DNA of 64,000 nt from Streptomyces koelreuteriae (GCF_018604545.1 NZ_CP075896.1:434001-498000), one strand, 5' to 3'. Positions 23,986 through 33,001 are shown, counted from the first letter of the stretch. Notes: generated by a model from the letters alone, not told the origin. Numbers and translations are program-made.

Positions 23986-24966
23986 TCAGGCTGTGTGGTT
24001 GCCGCCGAGGAGTTCCTCGATCTCGTCCAGGGCCGCGAGGAGTTCCGGGGCGACCGCCTGCCGCACCCAGCGCATCTGGTCCTCGCCGGTCTCGCGCGGA
24101 ACGGTCTCGGTGAGCATGATCAGGTACAGATAGGCGCGGTACAGGGCGAGGCGGAGACGGGCCGGGGTGTCGAAGTCGGCCCGGCCGCCGGACTCCCGGT
24201 AGCCCGACAGGAACGCCTCGTCCTCCTTGATGTCCCCCAGCAGCGCCAGGGAGACGAATTCGGCGAGGGGGTCGCCCCAGAACATGCGCTCCCCGTCGAT
24301 GAGGCCGCCGACGCGGGCCGCTCCGTCCGAGCGGTCGACGAGGATGTTGCCCCGCCACAGGTCGAAGTGGACCAGGCACGGGACGGTGACCTCGTCGAGG
24401 GCGCCGTACGCGGAGCGGGCGGTACGGGCCACCGCGTCGGGCGGGAGCGGCAGCCAGGCCCCGTAGCGCCGGGCGTCGTCGAGGACGGCGTCGACCATGG
24501 CCGTGAACGCGGTCCGCCAGTCGGGGGCGAGCGGGCCGAGGGCGCCCGAGGGGTAGCCGAAGCCGGGGCCCGTCACACGGTGCAGACGGGCCGTCCGGCG
24601 TCCCAGTTCCGTACGCAGCGCGGTCTGTTCCGGGGCCGTGAGCGAGTCGTCCCAGGTGTCGCCGGGGCAGGCCGTCATCAGCAGGAAGTCGTCCCCGAGG
24701 GACACCAGCCGCGGCGCGGGAACCCCGGCGCGGGCGGCCGAGCGGTAGAACTCGGCCTCCGACACGAGCAGTCGGCGCTCGTGCCGGAGGCCGGGGACAG
24801 CGGCGGCGGGCGGGATCTTCAGCACGTAGCGGGTGCCGTCGGTGAGGCGGAGTTCCTCGACGGTGTTGTACGTGCCTCCGGTCAGCGGGCGGAGGTGGGC
24901 GAGGCCGCCGGGGTCCAGGCCCGCCCGCTCCAGGACGCGCCGGGCCCGTTCCCAGGAGTCCACCAC
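23986..24966 (-). CDS. Aminoglycoside phosphotransferase/fructosamine-kinase-like protein
   Basis: The protein is 326 residues from GTG 24966 (GTG 24963 is equally possible). It has a protein-kinase-like fold, with TGGTYNTVEELRL and the ATP lysine in YVLKIP. The catalytic loop is HFDLWRGNIL (HxDxxxxN) and the metal-binding Asp lies in GGLIDGERMFWGDP. Members phosphorylate small hydroxylated molecules; resistance to an aminoglycoside is only one possibility. It lies 22 bases upstream of the ROK gene on the same strand and may be co-transcribed with it. Confidence 0.85.
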   Translation of the reverse strand: MVDSWERARRVLERAGLDPGGLAHLRPLTGGTYNTVEELRLTDGTRYVLKIPPAAAVPGLRHERRLLVSEAEFYRSAARAGVPAPRLVSLGDDFLLMTACPGDTWDDSLTAPEQTALRTELGRRTARLHRVTGPGFGYPSGALGPLAPDWRTAFTAMVDAVLDDARRYGAWLPLPPDAVARTARSAYGALDEVTVPCLVHFDLWRGNILVDRSDGAARVGGLIDGERMFWGDPLAEFVSLALLGDIKEDEAFLSGYRESGGRADFDTPARLRLALYRAYLYLIMLTETVPRETGEDQMRWVRQAVAPELLAALDEIEELLGGNHTA

Positions 24967-24996
24967 CGTGCGCCCACCCCTCCCCTTCGGCTTCGG

Positions 24997-27900
24997 TCAG
25001 CCGGCCGCGTACACGTCCTCGACGTAACGCCCGTCCGCGACCAGCCCGTCGAGCCACTGCTCGGCGGCCTTCTCGTCCGTACCCGGTGTGTGCTTGCGGT
25101 ACAGCGTACGGAACGCCTCGCGCACCCCGGGCGCCATCCGTGAACCGTCGCCGCAGACGTACACCCGCGCTCCGGACTCCAGCAGGCCCCAGACCTCCTC
25201 GGCCTCGGCGGCGACGCGGTGCTGCACGAACCGCACCTCGCCCTCGGGGGTCTCGCTGAAGGCGGGGCGCAGCGAGACGGCCCCGGCCGCGTCGGCGGCG
25301 CCCAGTTCGTCGGCGTGCATGAAGTCGGCGTCGGGTGCGTCGCAGCCGAAGTAGCAGACGGCGGGGGCGAGTTCGGTGCCCGCCGCGAGGGCGGCCGTGC
25401 GGTCGGCGATGGCGCCGCGGAACGGGGCGAGGCCGGTGCCCGCCGCGACCATGACGACGGGTGCGGATCCGCCGGTGGCGTCGATGCGGAAGGCCTCCCG
25501 GCACGGCTGCACGCGCGCGTAGATCGTGTCCCCGGGCTGGACCGTGTTGAGGTGGCCGGATCCGGTGCCCCGGTAGACGCCCTTGCCGGACCGGGCGGGC
25601 GCCTGCAGCAGCGAGACCATCAGGTCCACGTGGCCGAGGTCGACGGCGGGCGAGGAGGAGACGGAGTAGTGGCGGGGGCGCAGCGGGGTGAGGAGGTCGA
25701 GGAGCTGCGGCCAGTCCAGGGCGCCTCGCAGGGCCGGGTGGTCCTCGATGATCTCCACGAGGGTGCGCGGGTCGTCGGTGAGGGCGGCCAGGGCGATGCG
25801 CTCCGGCGGGCACGGGTTGGCCTCGGCGAGCACGGCGAGCTGCCCGGCGCTCGGGCGCTCCTGCAGCTCCACGTGGTGGGTGAGGAGCTGCCGTACCGTC
25901 ACGGGCCGGTCGACGGCGATGCCGTCGCGGCGCGGGCGGGTGGCGCGGATGTCCAGGACGGTGTCGAGGTCGAGGCCGAGCGCGGTGGCGGTGCGGGTGA
26001 CGAGGTCCGGGTCGTTGGCGGGCAGCACGGTGAGGTGGTCGGCCGTGCGGTAGGTGACGCCGTCGGGGAGCGCGACGCGCAGGAACCTCTTGCGGCGGGC
26101 GTAGCCGGGCGCGGTGAGGTCGTAGGCCTCGGTGACCTTCATGGGGACGAGTTCGTGCCGTGCGGCGAGGGCGTCCAGCGGGCCGCCGGTGAGGGTGCGG
26201 ACCTCGTAGGCGACGGTGGGCTCGGGGTCCGGGGTCGTGGCGTCGGGGTCGCCGTACTGCCGCAGGAGGGCGGTGCGCAGGTCCGTCGTGAACTGCCGGA
26301 CGGTGCCGGTGAGGTCGCCGGAGGCGTCGGCGGCGGCGCGGTCGAGCAGCCGGGTGGCGCCGGACTCCGCGAGCCGCTCGTCGATGCGGGTGGGGACGTG
26401 CTGGTAGGTGGCGGCCCAGTTGCGGTCGCCGACACCGAGGACGGCGTAGGTCACGCCGGACAGGTCGTGGTCCTCTTCGAGGCGGGCGGCGAAGGCGGTG
26501 GCGTCGTCGGTGGGGCGGCCGTTGTAGGAGGCGGCGGCGATGACGACGGGCCGGTCGGTGGGCAGGCCACCGGCGTAGGCGTCCAGGGCTGCCACCTGCG
26601 TCTCGCAGCCCACGGCGGCGGCCTCGTCGGCGAGCTGGGCGGCGAAGTCGCGGCAGGTGCCGTAGTTGCTGCCGTGCAGGAAGAGGGCGGCGGTGCCGGG
26701 GCGGACACGCGCGGGCAGGTCCTGTGGCTCGGCCGCGCCGGTGTCCTGGAGCGGGGCGGCGCCGGGCAGCGGCGTGTGGACGCGGTCGGCGGAGGTGCGC
26801 GGGGTGAGCGCGAGGGTGAAGCCCTCGGGCTTGAGGGTGAGGGTCTCCTTGACGTCGAGGCGGTAGTCGGCGTGGTCGCTCAGCCGGTAGCGGTGCACGA
26901 GCATGGCCAGCAGCATGGTCGCCTCGTGCAGCGCGAACTGGCGTCCGATGCAGGCGCGCTCGCCGGTGCCGAACGGCTTGAAGGCGTGCACCGGGCGCTC
27001 CGCCTCCGCCTCGGCGGTGAAGCGGGAGGGGTCGAACAGCTCCGGGTTGTCGCCCCAGACGGGCTGCCGGTGCAGCATCGGCGTGAGCACCAGGGCGGAG
27101 TCCCCGGCGCGCATCGGGATGCGGCCGCCGAGCAGCGTGTCCTCGCGGGCCTTCCGGGCGAACACGGCGGCGGTGGGCCAGAGCCGGAGCGCCTCGTTGA
27201 GGACCTGGCGGGTGTAGGTCAGCCGGCCGACCTCGTCGTACGTCGGCTCGACGTCCGCCGCGTCGCCCCACATCTCGTCGACCTCGCGCTGCACCATCTG
27301 GAGCGCGGTCGGGTGCTTGGCGAGGTAGTACATCGCGAAGGACATGGCGCCGGAGGTGGTCTCGTGCCCGGCGATGAGGAAGGTGATGACCTGGTTGCGG
27401 ATGTTGGCCGTGTCGAGCGTGGTGCCGTCGGCCGGGTGCTCGGCGGTGAGCATCAGGCCGAGGAGGTCGTCGGCCTGGCTCTGGTCGGTGCCGGTGCGGG
27501 CGGCGATGACCTCGTCGACGACCTGGGCGAGATAGGCGGAGTCGTCGCGGAAGGCCGCGTCCTGCGCCGAGTAGTCCTGGCCCGGGACGCGGGCGAGGCG
27601 GGTCATGCTCCATTCCAGGCAGCGGACCATCGACTCGACGAAGGGGTGCGGCTCGGCCCGCTCGAAGGAGCCGAAGTCGTACCCGAAGCCGGCGAGACCG
27701 ATGGTGTCGAGCGTCATGCGGGTCATGTCGCCGGGCACGTCGACGGGCTTGCCGGCACCGGCGTCGCGGTCCCAGGACGCGATGAGCCGCTGGGCCACCC
27801 GCAGCATCACGGGGTGGTACGTCCGCATCGAGCCCAGCGCGAAGGCGGGCATGAGGATGTCGTGCGCCTTGGCCCAGTTGGGCTCGTCGTTGTAGGCGGT

Positions 27901-28179
27901 GAACAGGCCGTCGGCGGCGAACTCGCGGACGTTCTCCAGACCGGGCCCGATGTGCTTGGCGAACCGCTGCTCGTCAGCGAGGTCGGCGACCAGGTCCAGG
28001 TCGCCCACGAACAGGGTGTCCCGCCCGTACAGCCGCCGGACGAACGCGGAACCGTGCTCGCGCATCAGATCCATGGCCTGCTGGATGGGCGAGGGGCCGG
28101 GTCCGGTGGCGGTGATGTCGGCGACGGGGATGTCGTCGAGGGTGTCTGCGGTGCGGGAGGTCTGTCCGGTGGGGGGCAT
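24997..28179 (-). CDS. Self-sufficient P450-reductase fusion (CYP102-like)
   Basis: The protein is 1060 residues from ATG 28179, close to the usual length of CYP102 enzymes. Residues 1 to about 465 are the P450 domain: I-helix [10 protein letters not shown], ExxR in NEALRLWP, heme loop FGTGERACIG. Next is a flavodoxin-like FMN domain (LHGSNYGTCRDFA), then the FAD/NADPH reductase with RPRHYSVSSS, GTGLAPFRG and the C-terminal VYVCGDGSRMAPGV. The family hydroxylates fatty acids and related chains with NADPH without separate partners. It is divergent from a PAS/LuxR-type regulator, with a palindrome between them. A heme-only relative is encoded at 33721. Confidence 0.95.
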   Translation of the reverse strand: MPPTGQTSRTADTLDDIPVADITATGPGPSPIQQAMDLMREHGSAFVRRLYGRDTLFVGDLDLVADLADEQRFAKHIGPGLENVREFAADGLFTAYNDEPNWAKAHDILMPAFALGSMRTYHPVMLRVAQRLIASWDRDAGAGKPVDVPGDMTRMTLDTIGLAGFGYDFGSFERAEPHPFVESMVRCLEWSMTRLARVPGQDYSAQDAAFRDDSAYLAQVVDEVIAARTGTDQSQADDLLGLMLTAEHPADGTTLDTANIRNQVITFLIAGHETTSGAMSFAMYYLAKHPTALQMVQREVDEMWGDAADVEPTYDEVGRLTYTRQVLNEALRLWPTAAVFARKAREDTLLGGRIPMRAGDSALVLTPMLHRQPVWGDNPELFDPSRFTAEAEAERPVHAFKPFGTGERACIGRQFALHEATMLLAMLVHRYRLSDHADYRLDVKETLTLKPEGFTLALTPRTSADRVHTPLPGAAPLQDTGAAEPQDLPARVRPGTAALFLHGSNYGTCRDFAAQLADEAAAVGCETQVAALDAYAGGLPTDRPVVIAAASYNGRPTDDATAFAARLEEDHDLSGVTYAVLGVGDRNWAATYQHVPTRIDERLAESGATRLLDRAAADASGDLTGTVRQFTTDLRTALLRQYGDPDATTPDPEPTVAYEVRTLTGGPLDALAARHELVPMKVTEAYDLTAPGYARRKRFLRVALPDGVTYRTADHLTVLPANDPDLVTRTATALGLDLDTVLDIRATRPRRDGIAVDRPVTVRQLLTHHVELQERPSAGQLAVLAEANPCPPERIALAALTDDPRTLVEIIEDHPALRGALDWPQLLDLLTPLRPRHYSVSSSPAVDLGHVDLMVSLLQAPARSGKGVYRGTGSGHLNTVQPGDTIYARVQPCREAFRIDATGGSAPVVMVAAGTGLAPFRGAIADRTAALAAGTELAPAVCYFGCDAPDADFMHADELGAADAAGAVSLRPAFSETPEGEVRFVQHRVAAEAEEVWGLLESGARVYVCGDGSRMAPGVREAFRTLYRKHTPGTDEKAAEQWLDGLVADGRYVEDVYAAG

Positions 28180-28259
28180 GACGCGGCAACTGCCTTTCGC
28201 GGTACGGAAGTACTGCGATCCAGCGTGATCCACGGGGCCCGGCGGGCAGTGCCGTACCC

Positions 28260-28275
28260 CTACATGATTGTGTAG
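28260..28275. promoter_or_regulatory. Palindrome CTACA-N6-TGTAG at the regulator start
   Basis: Perfect 5-bp arms around TGATTG. It ends on the first base of the GTG start of the PAS/LuxR-type gene and lies 80 bases upstream of the CYP102-like gene. It could be the regulator's own binding site. The arms are short, so chance is possible. Confidence 0.35.
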
Positions 28276-28961
28276 TGCAAGCAGATGCGTCGCTCTTGCG
28301 CGGGAGCGACCCGGCGTGGCAGGAGACGCTCATGGACCTGTCCCGGCACGAGGCCGTGACCTGGCGCAACCGCGCCCTGCTCCTCTTCGACCGGGTCGCG
28401 ATGCCGGTCGCGGTGTGCGATGTGTACGGCGCGGTCCTGCTCGCGAACCCGGCGATGGCGGCGGAGTGCGGTACGACGCCGGGGCGGCTGCGCGGCCGTG
28501 ATGTGCTGGAGCTGTTCCGGCCGCGGGAGGCGACGCAGGTGGAGCGGATCGCCGAGGCGCTGCGGCTGCGGCACCGCTCGCGGTACCAGGTGTCGGTGCG
28601 CTGGCAGGCACCCGGCGGGGCGGAGCGGTACGGGGAGCTGACGGCGGACCCGGTGAGCGACACGGTGGAGGAGACGCCCGCGCTGCTGGTGATGCTGCGG
28701 GTGGACGGCGAGCACGAGGCCGCGAGCACTCCGCCGGCCGAGCGGGTCACCCCGGCGGAGGCCCGCATCCTGGCCCTCCTGGCCGCGGGCGCCACCACGG
28801 CCCGGGCCGCCCGCGAGACCGGCCTCACCACCGACGGCGTGACGTATCACCTGCGCCGTCTGTCCTCCCGCTGGCAGGCCGCCAACCGCACGGAACTGGT
28901 GGCCCGCGCCTACGCCCTGGGAGTGCTGGCCGCCGGGGTGTGGCCGCCGGAGCCGGGGTGA
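28275..28961 (+). CDS. PAS-domain LuxR/HTH transcriptional regulator
   Basis: The protein is 228 residues from GTG 28275. A PAS-like sensor domain spans about residues 35-150 (VAMPVAVCDVYGAVLLANPAMA). A C-terminal helix-turn-helix follows (VTPAEARILALLAAGATTARAARETGLTTDGVTYHLRRLSSRW) of the LuxR/GerE type. There is no receiver domain, so it probably senses a ligand or redox state directly. It is transcribed away from the CYP102-like gene, its most likely target. Confidence 0.85.
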   Translation: MQADASLLRGSDPAWQETLMDLSRHEAVTWRNRALLLFDRVAMPVAVCDVYGAVLLANPAMAAECGTTPGRLRGRDVLELFRPREATQVERIAEALRLRHRSRYQVSVRWQAPGGAERYGELTADPVSDTVEETPALLVMLRVDGEHEAASTPPAERVTPAEARILALLAAGATTARAARETGLTTDGVTYHLRRLSSRWQAANRTELVARAYALGVLAAGVWPPEPG

Positions 28962-29024
28962 GACCGCCTTCCGGAAATCCACTCGCCCCGTTCGTCGCGG
29001 CTGTCTAACCTGACCTGGCCCGCA

Positions 29025-29045
29025 AAACCTAGGACCCCTAGGTTT
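29025..29045. promoter_or_regulatory. Perfect 9-bp inverted repeat upstream of the FBP gene
   Basis: AAACCTAGG, then ACC, then CCTAGGTTT. It ends 26 bases before the FBP start codon and lies in the 110-base gap after the PAS/LuxR-type gene. It could be an operator, or a transcript hairpin that either ends the upstream message or controls the downstream one. A T-rich arm without a following T-run argues slightly for an operator. Confidence 0.55.
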
Positions 29046-29071
29046 GGCCGAAGAGAAGCAGGAGCCCTCCC

Positions 29072-29566
29072 ATGAAGCCGCTCACCGAGCAGGACATCCG
29101 CAGCTCGTTCATCAACTGCTCCAAGGGAGAGGCCAAGCGTCTGGCCGTCCCCCGGGATCTCGGGGAACGCCCCTGGGACGATCTCGACTTTCTCGGGTGG
29201 CGGGATCCGGGAGCGCCCGATCGGAGCTATTTGGTGACCGAGCGGGACGGCCGTCTCGTCGGGGTGACGATGCGGTTCCAGGCCGCGCAGCGGGCATCCC
29301 TCCAGCGCAGCATGTGTTCGCTGTGCCTGACGACCCACCCTCGGGGCGGTGTCTCGCTGATGACCGCGCGGAAGGCGGGGGCGGCCGGGCGTGAGGGGAA
29401 CTCCGTCGGGGTGTACATGTGCACCGACCTCGCCTGTTCCCTCTACGTACGCGGGAAGAAGACGCCGGAGAGCGGCTCCCGCCTCGAGGAGAGCCTCACC
29501 CTCGCGGAGCAGATCGAGCGGACCACGGAAGGGCTGGCCGCCTTCCTCGACAAGGTGCACGCCTGA
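29072..29566 (+). CDS. FBP-domain (FusB/EF-G-binding-type) zinc-finger protein
   Basis: A 164-residue protein with the C-terminal treble-clef layout of the FBP domain. The first cysteine pair is CSLCLTTH, the second is CTDLACSLYVRG, and the segment between them is rich in strands. FusB-type proteins bind elongation factor G and release it from the ribosome, giving fusidic acid resistance in staphylococci; actinobacterial relatives are mostly untested. It stands alone, 106 bases before the second FUSC gene. Confidence 0.85.
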   Translation: MKPLTEQDIRSSFINCSKGEAKRLAVPRDLGERPWDDLDFLGWRDPGAPDRSYLVTERDGRLVGVTMRFQAAQRASLQRSMCSLCLTTHPRGGVSLMTARKAGAAGREGNSVGVYMCTDLACSLYVRGKKTPESGSRLEESLTLAEQIERTTEGLAAFLDKVHA

Positions 29567-29653
29567 GCGTCCACGGTCGCCCCTGTTTTCCCTCGGCGCT
29601 AACGTCCTTCATGGATGCGTTCGATGCGCCACGCGAAGGGGAACGGCCCGAGG

Positions 29654-30913
29654 ATGCGAGAGGTACGTGAGTGGAGGGCGCACGCCACTCGGATCATGCA
29701 CAAGCGCCGGGATCCCGTGGTCGTCCAGACGTTCCGGTCCGCGACGGCGGCGACGATCGCGTACGCCATCGCGCTCCGGCTGAGCCCCGAACCGACGGCC
29801 CCACCTCTCACCGCTCCCCTGACCGCCCTGCTGGTCGTCCAGGTGACGCTGTACGCCACGCTCACCAACGGCTTCCGCCGGGTGAACGCCGTGGTCACGG
29901 GAGTCCTCGTCGCCATCGCGTTCAGCCTGCTGGTGGGGCTGACCTGGTGGAGCCTGGCGATGCTCCTCGTGGCCGCGCTGGTCGTGGGGCGGCTGGTCAA
30001 GGTGGAGGAGTACGTCCCCGAGGTGGCGATCAGCGCGATGCTGGTCCTCGGGGTCACCACCGTCGGGAACACCGCCTGGGCCCGGGTGGTGGAGACGCTC
30101 ATCGGCGCGAGCGTCGGACTCGCCTGCAATCTGCTGCTGGCCCCGCCGGTGTGGGTGGAGGAGGCGGGCGAGTCGATCGACGGTCTGGCGCGCCGGCTGC
30201 GGCAGCTGATGCTGCGCATGGGCGAGGAGGCCGCCGGCGGTACGCCCGTGGACCGCGCGGCGGAGCAGTTGCACGAGGCGCGACGCCTGGACCACGACAT
30301 CATCGAGGTGGATACCGCCCTGAGGCGGGCCGAGGACAGTCTGCGGCTGAATCCGCGTGTACAGGACAGCGTGCTGCACCGGGTGGTGATGCGCACCGGC
30401 CTGGACACGCTGGAGATCTGCACGGTCGTCCTGCGCGTGCTCGCGCGCTCCCTCACCGATCTCGCCAAGGAGCGCGAACCCGAGCCGCTGTTCGAGCCCG
30501 AGACGGGCGCCGCCCTGGAGCAGTTGCTGTCCGAGATCGCCGATGCCGTGGTGAGCTTCGCGGTGCTGGTCACCACGCACCTCAGCACGAGCGCCGAGTC
30601 GGCCGAGGAACGCCTCGCCGCGGAGCTGCACACCGCGGCGGGCACTCGCGACAAGCTGGGCCTGCTGCTGCGCGAGGAGGCCGAGCGCGGCCCCGGGCAC
30701 TGGCAGCTTCCCGGCGCCGTCCTGACGGAGGTCAACCGCATCCTCGACGAACTCGACACCGAGCACCGCACCCGGCGCCTGTTCGAGGAGCTGGACCGCG
30801 TGTCGCGCGAACAGCGCGCGCGGATGCCCCGGCTGACGCGCCTGCGTGAGCGGCTGGGCGTCACGGAAGAGCTGTGGCGCAACCGCGCCGGGTTCGACGC
30901 GCGTTCCCACTGA
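29654..30913 (+). CDS. FUSC/aromatic-acid-exporter-family membrane protein (second of two)
   Basis: The protein is 419 residues from ATG 29654, chosen because AAGGGGA lies upstream; ATG 29615 would add 13 residues but has no ribosome site. About six membrane helices span the first 165 residues, starting TFRSATAATIAYAIALRL, followed by a long soluble helical domain ending with a basic tail. It has the same layout as the gene at 19830 but they are clearly diverged. The predicted role is export of aromatic or similar acids. Confidence 0.82.
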   Translation: MREVREWRAHATRIMHKRRDPVVVQTFRSATAATIAYAIALRLSPEPTAPPLTAPLTALLVVQVTLYATLTNGFRRVNAVVTGVLVAIAFSLLVGLTWWSLAMLLVAALVVGRLVKVEEYVPEVAISAMLVLGVTTVGNTAWARVVETLIGASVGLACNLLLAPPVWVEEAGESIDGLARRLRQLMLRMGEEAAGGTPVDRAAEQLHEARRLDHDIIEVDTALRRAEDSLRLNPRVQDSVLHRVVMRTGLDTLEICTVVLRVLARSLTDLAKEREPEPLFEPETGAALEQLLSEIADAVVSFAVLVTTHLSTSAESAEERLAAELHTAAGTRDKLGLLLREEAERGPGHWQLPGAVLTEVNRILDELDTEHRTRRLFEELDRVSREQRARMPRLTRLRERLGVTEELWRNRAGFDARSH

Positions 30914-30921
30914 CAGTCGGC

Positions 30922-30952
30922 ACCGCGCGTTGCGTCCCGCGCAACGCGTGGT
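30922..30952 (+). terminator. Strong hairpin terminator after the second FUSC gene
   Basis: CGCGTTGCG and CGCAACGCG pair around TCCCG, and the stem extends 4 more bp including one G-T pair. It begins 9 bases after the stop codon. Confidence 0.75.
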
Positions 30953-31029
30953 GCCGTTGTTGCACCCGGTGGGTGATCCACGCGAAGGTGGCTGTCGCGA
31001 CGGGGACGAGTGACGACCTGAGGGGCGAC

Positions 31030-32220
31030 ATGGGCAGTGATGGCTGGAGCAGGCGCCGGTTCGTCGGCGCGCTGGCCGGAGGTTCCGCCGCGGCGGCGCT
31101 CCCGGCCTGTGACAAGGCGCCCGCGCCCTCGGCCTCGACGACTCCGTCGGCCCCCGAGCCGAGCACGTCCGCGCAGGCCCGGCGACCTTCGGGACCACGC
31201 CCCCTCTACCTCGGCACCTACACCTCCGTGGAAGGCGGCGGGAAGGGCATCGGCCTCGCGACCTACGACGCGCGGACGGGCCGGATCACCGCCGCGGGCA
31301 CCGTCACGGGCGTCGGCGACCCGTCGTATCTCGCGGTCCACCCGGACCGTCGCACGCTGTACGCGGTGGACGAGCGCGAGGACGGTGCCGTGACCGCCGT
31401 CCGGCTGTCCGACCGGAAGGTGCTGGGCAGCCGGAGCACCGGGGGCGCGGCTCCCTGCCATCTGTCGGTGCATCCGGGCGGGCGCTGGCTGTTCAGCGCG
31501 AACTACGGCTCGGGCAGTGTGGCCGTGCATCCGATCGACTCCTCGGGAGCCCTCGGCGAGCGCACCGACCTCGTACGGCACTCCACTCCGCCGCCCGGTC
31601 CGGGCCAGGACGGGCCGCACGCCCACCAGATCTTCACCAGCCCCGACGGGCGGCATGTGCTCGCCGTCGACCTCGGCACGGACACCGTGTACACGTACCG
31701 GCTCGACGAGAAGGCCGGAACGCTCAGCGAGGTGTCGCAGGCGAAGACCCGGCCGGGTGCCGGGCCGCGGCACCTCACGTTCCACCCCGGCGGCCGGTAC
31801 GCCTACCTCGCCGACGAGGTCGACAACACGGTGGCGGTCTGCTCGTACGACCCGGCCTCGGGGCGCGTGCGCGTCGGCGAGCCGCAGTCCACGGGCACGG
31901 GTTCGGGCACGAGCTATCCGGCGCAGCTCCTGGTGACCGCGAACGGCCGGTTCGCCTATCTGGCCAACCGCGGCGCCAACAGCCTCACGCGCTACGCGGT
32001 CGAGGCGGACGGTGCCCGGCTCCGACTGCTGGACACCGTGCCGGTGGACGGGGACTTCCCCCGCCAGGTCGCCTTCTCGCCGGAGGGCACGCTGCTGTTC
32101 GCGGCGAACCAGAAGTCCTCCGCCGTCACCGTCTTCCACGTGGACGAGACGAACGGTGCGCTGCGGCGCGCCGGCGAACCGTTTCCCTCACCCGTCGCCG
32201 TCTGTGCGCTGCCGCTGTAG
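31030..32220 (+). CDS. Secreted lactonase-family beta-propeller protein (6-phosphogluconolactonase-like)
   Basis: The protein is 396 residues from ATG 31030, with GAGGGG upstream. The N-terminus has a twin-arginine-type signal with lipobox (WSRRRFVGALAGG ending LPAC), so it is probably an exported lipoprotein. A Ser/Pro/Ala linker precedes a seven-bladed propeller of the Pgl lactonase family: YLGTYTSVEGG, HLSVHPGGRWLFSANYGSGSV, RHLTFHPGGRYAYLADE. Cytosolic homologues hydrolyse 6-phosphogluconolactone; an exported version more likely acts on another lactone. Its 3' end overlaps the facing DUF2470 gene by 33 bases. Confidence 0.87.
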   Translation: MGSDGWSRRRFVGALAGGSAAAALPACDKAPAPSASTTPSAPEPSTSAQARRPSGPRPLYLGTYTSVEGGGKGIGLATYDARTGRITAAGTVTGVGDPSYLAVHPDRRTLYAVDEREDGAVTAVRLSDRKVLGSRSTGGAAPCHLSVHPGGRWLFSANYGSGSVAVHPIDSSGALGERTDLVRHSTPPPGPGQDGPHAHQIFTSPDGRHVLAVDLGTDTVYTYRLDEKAGTLSEVSQAKTRPGAGPRHLTFHPGGRYAYLADEVDNTVAVCSYDPASGRVRVGEPQSTGTGSGTSYPAQLLVTANGRFAYLANRGANSLTRYAVEADGARLRLLDTVPVDGDFPRQVAFSPEGTLLFAANQKSSAVTVFHVDETNGALRRAGEPFPSPVAVCALPL

Positions 32221-32916
32221 GGCCCGCGGGCAGGACGCCGCGCTCGCCTGTGTGAGCAGGACGTGCATGCGCTCGGTGAGCTGTGCGACGTCGTCGGCGG
32301 GCGCGTGGAACGCCAGGCGTACGTCGCCGTGGGCGCGGGCCCGCTCGATGCGCAGCGTCAGTCCGTGCCGGTCCACGGCGAGCGGCTGGACGCGGACCGC
32401 GCCGTGCAGGCTGTCGTGCTCCACGAGCCGGGTGAGCCGCTCGACCGCGTCGGCGTGGCAGTCGGCGAGGTGCGTCAGCAGCCGGGCCTCGGCCGTGGTG
32501 AGCGGGTCGGGCACGGCGGCGGCGAACTCGTCGAGGTCCACGACCACGGCGCCGGACGCCTGGCGCAGCACGACACGGGTGGGCCTGAAGGCCAGCTGCC
32601 CCTCCTCCACGCTGAACCAGCCCGCGAGCCACAGCCGGGCCCGGATCCGGCCGCGCACGGGGACGGGGGCCACATCGGCGAACTCCAGCACCGCGGACGG
32701 CTCGCCGCGGGGCGCGCAGATCGCCGCCGCCAGCAGGGCGCTGTCCTCCGGCACGGTCACGAGTACCCTGCCGTCCTCGGTCACCGTGTGCGCGCCGACC
32801 AGCTCCTCGCGCGTGCCCTCCGCGGTCACCGAGCAAGACCACGCGGCGGCGAGCACCGAGCGCGCCCGCTCCGCCGCGGCAGGGGCCGCCGTCCAGCTTT
32901 GGCTGTCGTCACCCAT
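32188..32916 (-). CDS. DUF2470-domain protein, iron-regulated
   Basis: The protein is 242 residues from ATG 32916, with AAGGAGG upstream. The N-terminal half resembles the split-barrel of pyridoxamine-phosphate-oxidase-like heme-handling proteins (RVLVTVPEDSALLAAA and the RGRIRARLWLAGW strand). The C-terminal half contains the DUF2470 signature LTTAEARLLTHLADCHADAVERL. Such proteins are linked to heme or iron use. An iron box directly upstream of the ribosome site supports regulation by a DmdR/IdeR-type repressor. Confidence 0.82.
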   Translation of the reverse strand: MGDDSQSWTAAPAAAERARSVLAAAWSCSVTAEGTREELVGAHTVTEDGRVLVTVPEDSALLAAAICAPRGEPSAVLEFADVAPVPVRGRIRARLWLAGWFSVEEGQLAFRPTRVVLRQASGAVVVDLDEFAAAVPDPLTTAEARLLTHLADCHADAVERLTRLVEHDSLHGAVRVQPLAVDRHGLTLRIERARAHGDVRLAFHAPADDVAQLTERMHVLLTQASAASCPRALQRQRTDGDG

Positions 32917-32927
32917 CCCGAACCTCC

Positions 32928-32946
32928 TTAGGTAAGCCTTGCCTAA
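32928..32946 (-). promoter_or_regulatory. Iron box (DmdR/IdeR-type operator)
   Basis: The + strand reads TTAGGTAAGCCTTGCCTAA. It matches the actinobacterial iron-box consensus TTAGGTTAGGCTAACCTAA at 15 of 19 positions by eye, with both TTAGG/CCTAA ends intact. On the coding strand it runs straight into the GGAGG of the DUF2470 gene, so a bound repressor would sit over the start of the message. Confidence 0.8.
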
Positions 32947-33001
32947 CCTACCGAAGATCCGGGTGTGAGCCAACCACGTCACGTGATCTTTACGAGGCCT
33001 T

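Noticed and set aside
23840-27613. A very long open frame on the minus strand, out of phase with the P450 fusion and APH genes
   Set aside because: Its translation is dominated by Arg, Pro and His and has no domain. It is the usual high-GC shadow of the real genes at 23986-24966 and 24997-28179.
25219-28275. A long plus-strand frame antisense to the P450 fusion
   Set aside because: The product is Gly/Val/Gln-rich with no recognisable motif. The minus-strand protein has every expected P450 and reductase motif.
32263-32931. A plus-strand frame antisense to the DUF2470 gene
   Set aside because: It has no motif, and the minus-strand gene has a ribosome site, an iron box and a known domain.
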